Source of the DNA: Cyclobacterium marinum DSM 745
GTDB lineage: Bacteria > Bacteroidota > Bacteroidia > Cytophagales > Cyclobacteriaceae
DNA length: 64,000 nucleotides
Assembly: GCF_000222485.1 (NCBI RefSeq)
Contig: NC_015914.1
Coordinates: 62,001-126,000, forward strand
Direction of reading: 5' to 3'
Below are positions 25,062 through 32,162 of this stretch, one piece after another. The translations under genes were made by a program, and so were the position numbers. The notes beneath the pieces are model-generated. The model was not told the origin of the DNA, ran no database searches, and saw only the letters and a list, made by a program, of their open reading frames with translations. How positions within the stretch are numbered: the first letter of the stretch is position 1; the number at the start of each line of letters is the position of its first letter.

Positions 25062-27707
25062 ATGAATAATCAAAACAAATTAACCAACCGGGCCAATGTA
25101 AAGAAAGCTCCGGCGGGTGCACCTCCCAGCATCATTACCACCAAGATAGATGTTCGTCCTTTCAATAGGAAGGAGCAGGATATACCCAATTGGCGCAGTG
25201 CCATCCGATCAGCAGAGAGCCGCATACCACGCAGGCAGCTGCTCTATGATCTGTACGCAGATGTAGAACTAGACGCACATGTGGAGTCCGTCACGGGCAA
25301 AAGAATTGACCCTATCACTTTAGCCAATTGGCAGTTTGTGGACAAAGAGGGACAGCCCGTAGACATTATCAATGAGATCATTGACAGCATTGGATTTGAC
25401 GACATGCTCAAGGAGATCATCAAGTCAAAATTCTGGGGCTACTCCATGCTAGAACCACGGTTCTATAAGGACGTAGACGGCACTTGGGAAATGAGTACCT
25501 ACCTAACCCCACGGCTAAACATGCGACCTGAGATAGGAGTGATTGCCTACAGTATCACAGGAGACGAGGGAATTAATGTCCGGGAGGGCTATTACTCCAA
25601 GACAATCATGGAGGTAGGCTCCCCTCAGGATCTAGGCTTATACATGAAAGCAGCACCGTTCCAAATCCTCAAGAGGGGAGGTGTGGGAGATTGGGCCATG
25701 TTTGTACAGGTTTTTGGCAATCCGCTGGTAGATGCCACTTGGGACGGGTTTGACGAAGAGCAAAGAACCAAACTCCTAAATGCAATCAATGAACTAGGCG
25801 CAGGCGGCGCACTGGTGAGACCGGAAGGAACCACTGTAACTCTTCTGGAAAATAAATCCAACGCCAATGGAGATTTACAGGATAAGTTCATGTCATTTCT
25901 AGACAAGCAGATAAGCAAAGCCCTGCTAGGCTCCACAGAGACCACCGAGTCCAGCACGTCCAGCGGATACGCTCAGGCAAAAGTCCATGAAGGTCAGGAC
26001 GAGATCAAGCATGAAGCAGACCTGACCTTTACCAGAAAAGTACTAAACAGCCGATTTATCAAAATCCTCCAAACGCACGGCTTTGATACCAAAGGCGGTA
26101 AATTTATCATTCAGGGAGAATCTACAGAGCTAACCAAAAGGGAAAGCTTTGAGATACATAGAGGCTTGAAAAAAGAATTAGGGCTGCCTATCGCTAATAA
26201 GTTCTTCTATGAAACCTACGGCGTACCTGAGCCGGAGGAAGGAGATGATATTGGTACCACACCGGAGCCATCCGAAGAGAAGGAGGAAAAGAAAGAACCT
26301 CCGAAAAAGAAGGCCCCTACAGACAAAAAGGCGAAAAAAGAGGAGGAGGTAGAGCTATCCTCCAAGGGAGCCGTAGCTGATTTCTTAAGCCGTGCATTGC
26401 GTTTTTTTCAATCAGCCCCGGTTCAAAAGACCGAAGCCGGGGCAGAAGTGACGACATGCTGTGGAGAAGCCCCCACGATCAACCTAAAAGCTGATCCAGA
26501 ACCCGCTTTTAATAACCTTTTAAAAGCTGTAATAAAAGCACAAGGCAAAGGTTTTATCTATACAGATCTGGTAGATCATATAATCAATACCCTTACCGAA
26601 GCCTTTCAGCTTGGCTGGGAAGGTAAGCCTTTGGTACAGCTCATGGACTTGGGTTTTGACTATGGTACCACAGACCCCAAGATGCAGACAGCGTGGGAGC
26701 TAAACCTTTTCAGGTTCTCAACGGTTAAGGCCGCCTACCAGTCCGATGAGGTAAACAAGCTTTTTCACAAGTCCAGAAACTTTGCGGAGTTCGAGAGGGC
26801 CGTTAAGAAAGCCTATGGCTATAAGTTCAAAAGCTGGCTGATATCAGAATACAATACAGCCTATCAGGTCGCCGAATCTGCCCAAACCTATTACAGGTTA
26901 CAAGCCCAAAAGGAAATATTTCCCTACTGGGAGTACCGAACCATAGGAGACGGTAGAGTCAGGGACAGTCATAGGATTCTGCATGGGAAAATTCTCCCCG
27001 CAGACCACTCCCTTTGGCGCAAGATCTTCCCTCCAAACGGCTGGGGATGCAGGTGCTATGTGGTACCAAGAATGGCTCATGAAGTGGATCAAGCCAAGGT
27101 CAATGAAGACATAGCCTTTGTGGAAGATTACGTCAAGAATAATCCTGAGTACAAGAAAACCAAACGCCAAGGCTTTGCCATCAATCGGGCAGATATCAGG
27201 GAAGTCTTTACCGATTCGCAAAGCTACAGCACCGATCCGGGCAAAACGCTCAAACAAGCCGGAACGCTTACCGCTCAGGATTGGGACATGCCACCAATAG
27301 AATCCGCTCAGGAGAAAAGGGGGAAATCCACCTATCAGGAATCAAAAGACAGGCAGGTAATCACAGACTTCTGGAACCACCACAAGGTGGATAACAAGGA
27401 AATGACCCTTACAGACTATGCCAGCAGACCGCTTTCATTATCCAAACAGGCCCTAAACAACCTGACCAAGGATACCCAAAAGCACTGGCTACTCAATGCA
27501 CTGCCTGAGATCATCAAAGACCCGGACGAGGTATGGGTAAATGACCTCACAGGAGAAGCCTTTGATACCTATTTGTACCTGAAATATTACCGAGGCCAAA
27601 CATTAAGGGTAGTAGCCCGGCTAAGTAAAGAGGGAGACCTGACCATTAGCGACTGGCTCCCAAACACCAGAGAAAAACACCGCAGGGGATTACCTGTAAG
27701 AAAGTAA
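25062..27707 (+). CDS. Portal protein fused to MuF and a C-terminal PBECR-type nuclease domain
   Basis: 881 residues in three parts. (1) About 1-400: DUF935 portal (Mu gp29): 'YDLYADVELDAHVESVTGKR', 'ILKRGGVGDWAMFVQVFGNP', 'LLGSTETTESSTSSGYAQAK'. (2) After a Lys/Glu/Pro linker (about 400-433), a MuF (gp30) domain at about 500-690: 'SEYNTAYQVAESAQTYYRL', 'IGDGRVRDSHRILHGKILPA', 'NGWGCRCYVVPR'. (3) About 766-881: 'HWLLNALPEIIKDPDEVW', 'YLYLKYYRGQTLRVVARL', 'ISDWLPN...RRGLPVRK', the pattern of PBECR (phage barnase/EndoU/colicin E5-D/RelE) nucleases found after MuF in other phages. Portal and MuF are separate genes in Mu. The nuclease could be ejected with the DNA. Parts 1 and 2 are secure, part 3 probable. 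Confidence 0.88.
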   Translation: MNNQNKLTNRANVKKAPAGAPPSIITTKIDVRPFNRKEQDIPNWRSAIRSAESRIPRRQLLYDLYADVELDAHVESVTGKRIDPITLANWQFVDKEGQPVDIINEIIDSIGFDDMLKEIIKSKFWGYSMLEPRFYKDVDGTWEMSTYLTPRLNMRPEIGVIAYSITGDEGINVREGYYSKTIMEVGSPQDLGLYMKAAPFQILKRGGVGDWAMFVQVFGNPLVDATWDGFDEEQRTKLLNAINELGAGGALVRPEGTTVTLLENKSNANGDLQDKFMSFLDKQISKALLGSTETTESSTSSGYAQAKVHEGQDEIKHEADLTFTRKVLNSRFIKILQTHGFDTKGGKFIIQGESTELTKRESFEIHRGLKKELGLPIANKFFYETYGVPEPEEGDDIGTTPEPSEEKEEKKEPPKKKAPTDKKAKKEEEVELSSKGAVADFLSRALRFFQSAPVQKTEAGAEVTTCCGEAPTINLKADPEPAFNNLLKAVIKAQGKGFIYTDLVDHIINTLTEAFQLGWEGKPLVQLMDLGFDYGTTDPKMQTAWELNLFRFSTVKAAYQSDEVNKLFHKSRNFAEFERAVKKAYGYKFKSWLISEYNTAYQVAESAQTYYRLQAQKEIFPYWEYRTIGDGRVRDSHRILHGKILPADHSLWRKIFPPNGWGCRCYVVPRMAHEVDQAKVNEDIAFVEDYVKNNPEYKKTKRQGFAINRADIREVFTDSQSYSTDPGKTLKQAGTLTAQDWDMPPIESAQEKRGKSTYQESKDRQVITDFWNHHKVDNKEMTLTDYASRPLSLSKQALNNLTKDTQKHWLLNALPEIIKDPDEVWVNDLTGEAFDTYLYLKYYRGQTLRVVARLSKEGDLTISDWLPNTREKHRRGLPVRK

Positions 27708-27711
27708 GCCT

Positions 27712-28209
27712 ATGAACAACGTACAGAAAATAAACCTATTCTTTGACCAATTCAATGACCGGATGCAAGGAATGCACCACATCATCTCAGAGACCAGTAC
27801 AGAGCATTTCAAAGAGCGTTTTATTCAAAAAAACTGGGACGGCCGGCCGTGGAAGCCCTACAGCAACCCGACAAAAGAACCTAAAAAAGGTTCACTAATG
27901 ATGCGAACAAACAACCTCTTTAGCTCCATTCGTCCGGCCATAAGCACCCCGGACAGGGTGTTAATTACGGCAGGTTCATCCAAGGTCAGTTATGCCCGTG
28001 TGCACAACGAGGGCTTAAGAGTTCGAGGCATCCAGTACGTCCGGCCTTACCATAATAGCAACTTTATGGGGAAGGGAAAGCGAGTGCAGATACAGGCACA
28101 AACCAGAAAGATAGATTTCAAAATGCCTCAGCGTCAATTTATGGGATTCAGCGCAAGCTTAAGAAACGACCTCCTAACCCGCATAAAAGCCTACTACAAC
28201 AGTAAATAA
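27712..28209 (+). CDS. Mu gpG-like virion morphogenesis / tail completion protein
   Basis: 165 residues. 'RFIQKNWDGRPWKPYSNPTK', 'LMMRTNNLFSSIRPAI', 'VSYARVHNEG' and 'MPQRQFMGFSASLRNDL' are the conserved blocks of the phage virion morphogenesis family (PF05069). Four bases after the portal stop, at the usual place in Mu-like head operons. Predicted head-tail joining role. Confidence 0.85.
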   Translation: MNNVQKINLFFDQFNDRMQGMHHIISETSTEHFKERFIQKNWDGRPWKPYSNPTKEPKKGSLMMRTNNLFSSIRPAISTPDRVLITAGSSKVSYARVHNEGLRVRGIQYVRPYHNSNFMGKGKRVQIQAQTRKIDFKMPQRQFMGFSASLRNDLLTRIKAYYNSK

Positions 28210-28265
28210 ATCAAAAATCACAGATCACTACATCACCAAATCACAACATCACTAAATCAAAAGCC
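28210..28265 (+). promoter_or_regulatory. A/C-rich leader with repeated ATCAC units
   Basis: The spacer repeats 'ATCAC' five times and includes CATCACCAAATCACA (28231-28245). That 15-mer recurs exactly on the minus strand at 31237-31251, before the membrane-protein gene at 31228. There is no Shine-Dalgarno sequence. Confidence 0.4.
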
Positions 28266-28703
28266 ATGGAAACCCTCTTCAATAAAATAGTAGCCCGCAT
28301 CAGCACAGAAGTTCCCGAAATCAAATGGACAGACCTCGACAAAGGCCAAATCAATAATTTTGACATCAAGCCACCTATATTGTATCCCGCCGTGCTGATA
28401 GGGCTGCAACTGTCCCGAACCTTAGACATGGACAATGCAGGCAAAGTACAAGAATGCAATGCCCTGGTTAATATACGCCTAGTAGTAGACTACTCCGGCA
28501 ATACCTCCGCGGTCACACCCGAGGCAGAGCGGGAGAAGAGCATGGCTTATTTCCGACTAGCAGACAAAGTGTACAAAGCCCTACAAGGTTGGGGAGATCC
28601 CGCTTTTAACGAACTCAGCAGGCAGAGCCTCAGAGAAGAACAAAGGCCCGACGGGCTAAAGGTGATTAATATGCCATTCACTACAGCATATATCGACAGA
28701 TAA
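28266..28703 (+). CDS. Mu gp37-like (DUF1834) tail terminator candidate
   Basis: 145 residues: 'METLFNKIVARISTEVPEIKW', 'YPAVLIGLQLS', 'NALVNIRLVVDY' and a C-terminal strand 'VINMPFTTAYIDR', the layout of gp37/minor tail (terminator) proteins. Last gene of the rightward late operon; the convergent gene at 28718 begins 14 bp further. Confidence 0.7.
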   Translation: METLFNKIVARISTEVPEIKWTDLDKGQINNFDIKPPILYPAVLIGLQLSRTLDMDNAGKVQECNALVNIRLVVDYSGNTSAVTPEAEREKSMAYFRLADKVYKALQGWGDPAFNELSRQSLREEQRPDGLKVINMPFTTAYIDR

Positions 28704-28717
28704 GATGATAATTGAAA

Positions 28718-29041
28718 TTATCTATTCATTACGGTCCAGTTGTAATGGTTGTACTTCTTCCGAAGGTCAGCAGGCTGTGCATTTTCAGCCACTAGGAGTT
28801 TGATAAGATCCGTTTTGAGATTAAGCCGCTGGATGATCACATTGTGCGAAAGAAAAAATTCAAGCTTAAGCGATTGCAGGCACTCTTCATACCTAAGGCG
28901 GCAAAGGTGAGCATGGTAGTAGTAGCGGTAAGAAAGGGCCTCGTCACGTTCATCTATAAAAGTATTGCGCTGGCTTTTCTTTCCTGTCGTTTCCAGGGGG
29001 CTTGGGAATAGGTCATTATATAGCGCATTCTTACCTCTCAT
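28718..29041 (-). CDS. Conserved-looking small phage protein, function unknown
   Basis: 107 residues, rich in Tyr, Leu and Arg: 'SYRYYYHAHLCRLRYEECLQSLKLEFFLSHNVIIQRL'-like helices (key part about 38-75). I do not recognise the family. It reads leftward, converging on the rightward late operon, and is separated from the leftward early operon by a strong terminator at 29097-29129, so it must have its own promoter or depend on read-through. Since no Mor or C homologue is recognisable elsewhere, it is one candidate for a late regulator; that is speculation. Confidence 0.65.
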   Translation of the reverse strand: MRGKNALYNDLFPSPLETTGKKSQRNTFIDERDEALSYRYYYHAHLCRLRYEECLQSLKLEFFLSHNVIIQRLNLKTDLIKLLVAENAQPADLRKKYNHYNWTVMNR

Positions 29042-29096
29042 ACCGTATACCTACAAAAATAAGGTATTAGTAATCAACATGCCCAAAAAGTTACAC

Positions 29097-29129
29097 TACA
29101 AAAAAAGCCCCTGAATATATCAGGGGCTT
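29097..29129 (-). terminator. Intrinsic terminator of the leftward early operon
   Basis: Stem AAGCCCCTGA (29105-29114) / TCAGGGGCTT (29120-29129) with a 5-nt loop. On the minus strand it is followed by seven or more T residues, a classical Rho-independent terminator. It ends transcripts from the 29195 gene and everything upstream. Confidence 0.88.
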
Positions 29130-29194
29130 ACATCGCTCTCACGGTGGATTAGAGCTTTACCGCCTTATGGGCCACCTCCCGTTTATGTTAGTGA

Positions 29195-29467
29195 TTAGGG
29201 ATCATAAACTAAATCCCTAAATTTTATATCATAATTCCGACCGTTGTGTTTTACTGTGCAATACGCTCCGTAGAAATTTCGCCATACGTACTCAATTGTT
29301 ACAGTAGTATTTGAGGGTATTGGCTCGCTTTCCTTCCCATAATGCGAATCACCTTGGCAATAAGCATCTCTGACCGTTTTTAACTTATACCCCTTATGAA
29401 CTACGACCCTACCGTTTGATATTTCTATCTGGTGTAGACCCGTGTGTTTATATCCTAATTTATCCAT
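29195..29467 (-). CDS. Small prophage accessory protein, unknown
   Basis: 90 residues from ATG 29467 (MDKLGYKHTGLHQIEISNGR). Mostly beta and basic; 'NTTVTIEYVWRNFYGAYCTVKHNG' (about 55-78) resembles a small SH3-like barrel, but I cannot name a family. The TTAATTGTTAATTGTTAATT tract touches its start codon. Last gene of the early operon before the terminator. Probably a moron-type gene. Confidence 0.6.
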   Translation of the reverse strand: MDKLGYKHTGLHQIEISNGRVVVHKGYKLKTVRDAYCQGDSHYGKESEPIPSNTTVTIEYVWRNFYGAYCTVKHNGRNYDIKFRDLVYDP

Positions 29468-29487
29468 AATTAACAATTAACAATTAA
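29468..29487 (-). promoter_or_regulatory. Repeated leader TTAATTGTTAATTGTTAATT, copy 1
   Basis: Three ATTGTTA units abut the start codon at 29467. Near-identical tracts occur at 30953-30980, 31275-31296 and 32143-32160, two of them also touching a start codon. A translation-initiation leader or a recombination handle for exchanging small genes. Confidence 0.5.
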
Positions 29488-29927
29488 TAATTAAACAGAT
29501 CCCAAGGATCATAAGGCCATATATCCACCGTCATATCCATTTCCCCTTTACCATCATAAGTACTAAGGTTAATAGCTGTCCTTTGGCTCGTTTCTAGTTT
29601 AGACTCACGAAGGTCTAATACCACACCGTAAGTATCCATTTCAAGCCCCTCAAACAATACAAAGCCTGAACTTAAGGATTGTGAAGATGTAGCCATTATC
29701 TCTATCCCATCCCCATCCATCACCACACCATCACCCACATAAGTAAAGTCTCCGGTGCTTAACCTCAATCCCTTGTAAATATAAACGGGAATAGCTTCAC
29801 TTACCGGGTAGGTATCATTCTCATAATCATACTTCACCCGCACCATCAGCGATGCCTCCGGCTCCACTGTCTCCGCACAAGCGAAAAACAGCAAACTAAC
29901 TGTCAATATAAAAAGTAAATTTTTCAT
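29484..29927 (-). CDS. Small lipoprotein, unknown
   Basis: 147 residues with a lipoprotein signal peptide (MKNLLFILTVSLLFFACAE, lipidated Cys about 17). The mature part 'ASLMVRVKYDYEN', 'IPVYIYKG', 'YGVVLDLRESKLETS' is all-beta and resembles small Bacteroidota envelope lipoproteins. In a prophage this is a typical accessory gene acting at the cell surface, for example in superinfection exclusion; no direct evidence. Its 3' end overlaps the leader of the next gene. Confidence 0.65.
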   Translation of the reverse strand: MKNLLFILTVSLLFFACAETVEPEASLMVRVKYDYENDTYPVSEAIPVYIYKGLRLSTGDFTYVGDGVVMDGDGIEIMATSSQSLSSGFVLFEGLEMDTYGVVLDLRESKLETSQRTAINLSTYDGKGEMDMTVDIWPYDPWDLFNY

Positions 29928-29997
29928 CTCTCTTTTTGTTTTAAGTTATTACTAATTTAATGGTTTTTTTTGTGTATTTCAAGAATGAATAAAACCT

Positions 29998-30041
29998 AAC
30001 ACCGAGATAAAGCCCATTAAAACGGGCTTTATCTCGGTGTT
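29998..30041. repeat. 18-bp perfect hairpin (attC-like C or terminator)
   Basis: AACACCGAGATAAAGCCC (29998-30015) and its exact complement (30024-30041) enclose an 8-nt loop. It follows the 30051 gene. On the minus strand the element starts CATAACACC and ends GGTGTTAGGT; GTTAGGT fits the attC R' box GTTRRRY. The perfect stem without extrahelical bases is, however, more like a terminator (a short T-rich stretch GGTTTTATT follows on the minus strand). Confidence 0.6.
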
Positions 30042-30050
30042 ATGCTGCAT

Positions 30051-30287
30051 TTACCCAAAAGACTTTCGGGCATCAGCTTCGTTATCAAAAAATCTACATC
30101 CCCAAAAATTCATATTTTCAACGTCAACACACTCAATGCTATAAGGGTCTGTTAAGGTGTCTTTAAAAGCCTGTATTGCTTCCTTAAATGAATTTCCTTT
30201 AAACTTTCCATGTAATTGAGCTTTAGCAGGTATGCCCTCCATTCCAGTTGCTAAATACCCTTCAGTCCAAACTTCATATTCTTTCAT
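30051..30287 (-). CDS. Small prophage accessory protein, unknown
   Basis: 78 residues from ATG 30287 (MKEYEVWTEGYLATGMEGIP), preferred over 30305 because it follows the hairpin element directly. 'GNSFKEAIQAFKDTL' and 'NFWGCRFFDNEADARKSFG' suggest a compact alpha/beta fold like many small cassette proteins. No named family. Flanked by attC-like hairpins on both sides. Confidence 0.65.
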   Translation of the reverse strand: MKEYEVWTEGYLATGMEGIPAKAQLHGKFKGNSFKEAIQAFKDTLTDPYSIECVDVENMNFWGCRFFDNEADARKSFG

Positions 30288-30296
30288 AATTAATAA

Positions 30297-30436
30297 ACGC
30301 AGCATAATAAAGTGTAAAGCAAATAGCCGTTATGCCGCTATGTTTTTCGCTATTTGCAGGGTTTATAATTATTTCAATCTTAATGCTTTCTATGTGTGGC
30401 TACTTGCCTTACACAAACCGGTAGTGCATTATGCGC
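30297..30436. repeat. attC-like imperfect hairpin B
   Basis: Minus strand: GCGCATAAT ... GTGTAAGGCAAGTAGCC, then about 60 nt, then GGCTATTTGCTTTACAC ... ATTATGCTGC. The inner arm is 17 bp with G-T pairs, the outer arm 9 bp, with unpaired bases on one side only. The stop codon of the upstream gene (30429) lies in the outer arm and the next start (30287) just beyond the other end, as in integron cassettes. Its 3' arm is closely related to element A. Confidence 0.6.
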
Positions 30437-30740
30437 ACAATTCAGCGTACCAGCTATCGAACTCCTTACATTTGGTTTTTATAGTTCCCCATAAATCATT
30501 TTCACAAGCATCTTCAAAGCTGTCAAATAGCTTACTATCTCCATCTAAACAGCATCCGAAACTATTATCTTCATCAATGTCTTTTCTGCTCACACTAACA
30601 AAGTATTGGCAGTCGTAAAAACCAAATGAAAGGGTGTAGTGCGTTACTTTGTCTGTATCGATTTTCTCATCGTATTCTTCACTTGCGCTTTCTACGTAGT
30701 AAAGAATGGTGTTCTCGTTAATTTTTTCGTGTAAGTTCAT
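30429..30740 (-). CDS. Small acidic prophage accessory protein, unknown
   Basis: 103 residues from ATG 30740 (MNLHEKINENTILYYVESAS). Acidic, Cys- and Asp-rich: 'FGFYDCQYFVSVSRKDIDED', 'FGCCLDGDSKLFDSFEDACE'. No recognised family; acidic small proteins of this kind in phages are often inhibitors or DNA mimics, which is only a guess. Its stop codon is embedded in hairpin B and its start is 8 bp from hairpin A. Confidence 0.65.
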   Translation of the reverse strand: MNLHEKINENTILYYVESASEEYDEKIDTDKVTHYTLSFGFYDCQYFVSVSRKDIDEDNSFGCCLDGDSKLFDSFEDACENDLWGTIKTKCKEFDSWYAELCA

Positions 30741-30747
30741 AATCAAA

Positions 30748-30882
30748 TAACGCACTACAACAATTTGTATAAGTAATAGCCGTTGCAGTGCTTGTTTTAG
30801 GGTTATTACCAGTTATTAAGTTAATTTATAATTCGATATTTCTGTGCTTATAATCGGCTACTACTCATACAAGTAGCCGTTA
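30748..30882. repeat. attC-like imperfect hairpin A
   Basis: Minus strand: TAACGGCTAC-TTGTATGAGTAGTAGCCG, about 70 nt, then CGGCTATTACTTATACAA-ATTGTT-GTAGTGCGTTA. Inner arm 18 bp with a few G-T pairs; outer arm TAACG..CTAC / GTAG..CGTTA with a 6-nt bulge on one strand. This R-L-L-R architecture with one-sided bulges is that of attC sites. Shares AACGGCTATT, TACA and TGCGTT with hairpin B. Confidence 0.6.
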
Positions 30883-30952
30883 GCTCCACATCCATAGACC
30901 ATCCGTACTTGTTTACGTTTTTGTAGTTCCCTAACCAATATTGCTTTTCCAT
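30848..30952 (-). CDS. Very small ORF read into hairpin A
   Basis: 34 residues (MEKQYWLGNYKNVNKYGWSM then 14 more), starting directly after the TTAATTGTTAATT-type leader. Its last 11 codons and stop lie in the 5' arm of hairpin A, as is frequent for cassette genes. It may be a truncated gene. No known family. Confidence 0.45.
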   Translation of the reverse strand: MEKQYWLGNYKNVNKYGWSMDVELTATCMSSSRL

Positions 30953-30980
30953 AATTAACAATCAACAATTAACAATTAAA
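30953..30980 (-). promoter_or_regulatory. Repeated leader TTAATTGTTRATTGTTAATT, copy 2
   Basis: Three ATTGTTA-type units abut the start codon at 30952 and overlap the 3' end of the membrane-protein gene. Confidence 0.45.
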
Positions 30981-31228
30981 ACCACGACCACCCCGCCAGC
31001 CATAGTGGCCAGCAAGTCCCATACATTCTCCATCTTGATGTATTTGTTTCGCCCATAGTCCCAAGCCTCCTTGATTATACCTAAGTACGTAGCGTGGATC
31101 ATCAGCTGCACCGGATCTGTGGTGTAGAACAGAGCCAGAACCGCCACCAGCGCCCCGCCGGGAGCATGAAGCAGCAGCTTCTCACTATGCGGGAATAAAT
31201 TCTGTATTTTTCTTATCGTTCTTTTCAT
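30962..31228 (-). CDS. Small membrane protein
   Basis: 88 residues with two hydrophobic helices ('GGALVAVLALFYTTDPVQLM' about 25-44 and 'ATMAGGVVVVLIVN' about 74-87) joined by 'GIIKEAWDYGRNK'. The 'GxxKExWD ... DLLATMAGG' pattern is shared with small phage and envelope VanZ-like or YfiM-like proteins; function unknown. Preceded by the A/C-rich leader that also occurs before the gp37-like gene. Confidence 0.6.
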   Translation of the reverse strand: MKRTIRKIQNLFPHSEKLLLHAPGGALVAVLALFYTTDPVQLMIHATYLGIIKEAWDYGRNKYIKMENVWDLLATMAGGVVVVLIVNC

Positions 31229-31290
31229 GATTTATCTGTGATTTGGTGATGGTGTGATTTAGTGAGAGGTGAGATGTTAATAATTAACAA

Positions 31291-31518
31291 TTAAACAAAC
31301 CCTCCTTTTTTTGAAATATATGTGTGAAAATCAATAGGTCGGTAAGAGACGAAATCTGTCTTTTTCCGGTTTTCTATCTTCGTCCTTTTAAGCGCAAGTG
31401 GGACAATCCCCGTATTAACAGCCATGGTATCCCCCCATGAACCCCTCAGCAATATAAACCTGCAAGATCTGCAAGCCTTAATCAACTGCTTTTGCGTCAT
31501 TCTGTAGTATGGTTTCAT
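31291..31518 (-). CDS. Small basic prophage protein, unknown
   Basis: 75 residues from ATG 31518 (MKPYYRMTQKQLIKACRSCR), which lies just after the ASCH gene stop; the longer frame from 31557 overlaps that gene. Contains 'CRSCR' and 'LLRGSWGDTMAVNTG'. No recognisable fold; expression from the early operon is expected. Confidence 0.55.
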   Translation of the reverse strand: MKPYYRMTQKQLIKACRSCRFILLRGSWGDTMAVNTGIVPLALKRTKIENRKKTDFVSYRPIDFHTYISKKGGFV

Positions 31519-31522
31519 AACC

Positions 31523-31942
31523 CTAAAATCTAAAGTCTGTCCAGTGGTACATAACAAGGTGGTTTTTAATTACGGTCTGAAAGCCTTCTTTACTCTTTTT
31601 AACCCCTTTTAACCAAAAAGCGGCAAAATCATCAATATTTTTAAACCCATCACTTTGGATAAATACTAGTAATTGTGTTTTGCTTAATTGAATACCATCA
31701 ATAAAAACAGCCACTTTTAACCCCATGGTTTTACTTATCAGTATATTGACAGTCTGAATACCTGTGAGCTTATGTTCCTTGCTTATCACCTCAGTATACT
31801 TTGTTCTGAGTCCCGAATACATATGAAGCGTTTCACCCACCTTAGGCTCCACCTTCCTTTTCTCTCGTACTGTAAAGATCTTAGTCCCGTCCAGTATCGG
31901 CTGCGCAAATTGCTTTTTAAATCCTAGTAGCATATCTTTCAT
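31523..31942 (-). CDS. ASCH-like domain protein
   Basis: 139 residues. 'LLGFKKQFAQPILDGTKIFTVREKR' followed by 'KVGETLHMYSGLRTKYTEVI' is the beta-barrel entry of ASCH/PUA-like RNA-binding domains (IxxGxKxxTxR motif). The C-terminal part 'FKNIDDFAAFWLKGVK' fits the helix after the barrel. ASCH proteins in phages may bind RNA or modified nucleotides. Start overlaps the next gene upstream by 4 bp. Confidence 0.75.
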   Translation of the reverse strand: MKDMLLGFKKQFAQPILDGTKIFTVREKRKVEPKVGETLHMYSGLRTKYTEVISKEHKLTGIQTVNILISKTMGLKVAVFIDGIQLSKTQLLVFIQSDGFKNIDDFAAFWLKGVKKSKEGFQTVIKNHLVMYHWTDFRF

Positions 31943-32142
31943 TCTCTTAAAGGTTTCCAGTCAAATACATCAGTCATATGATGTTCTACGCTTTGCCAGA
32001 AATTAACAGTTGCTTTCATTTGGCGTTTCACTTTAGGAGCCTTGGCCCGCTCCAACTTATACTTTGCGTCCTCTATCATATTAGCTATAGTGGTCAGCAC
32101 CTCTTCTTTCGGTATTAAATCCTTAGTATTTTTCATTTTCAT
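31939..32142 (-). CDS. Small helical prophage protein, unknown
   Basis: 67 residues from ATG 32142 (MKMKNTKDLIPKEEVLTTIA). Entirely helical, 'MIEDAKYKLERAKAPKVKRQ', with a Trp-containing C-terminus. Early operon member; the repeated leader abuts its start. Confidence 0.55.
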   Translation of the reverse strand: MKMKNTKDLIPKEEVLTTIANMIEDAKYKLERAKAPKVKRQMKATVNFWQSVEHHMTDVFDWKPLRE

Positions 32143-32160
32143 TAACAATTAACAATTAAA
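32143..32160 (-). promoter_or_regulatory. Repeated leader TTTAATTGTTAATTGTTA, copy 4
   Basis: Abuts the start codon at 32142 and lies 5 bp after the GemA-like gene stop. A further copy (31275-31296) lies between the 31291 and 30962 genes. Confidence 0.45.
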
Positions 32161-32162
32161 CA

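Noticed and set aside
29100..31300. CRISPR array, because of repeated short A/T-rich tracts
   Set aside because: Tracts are 18-28 bp, unevenly spaced by whole genes, with no unique 30-bp spacers and no cas genes.
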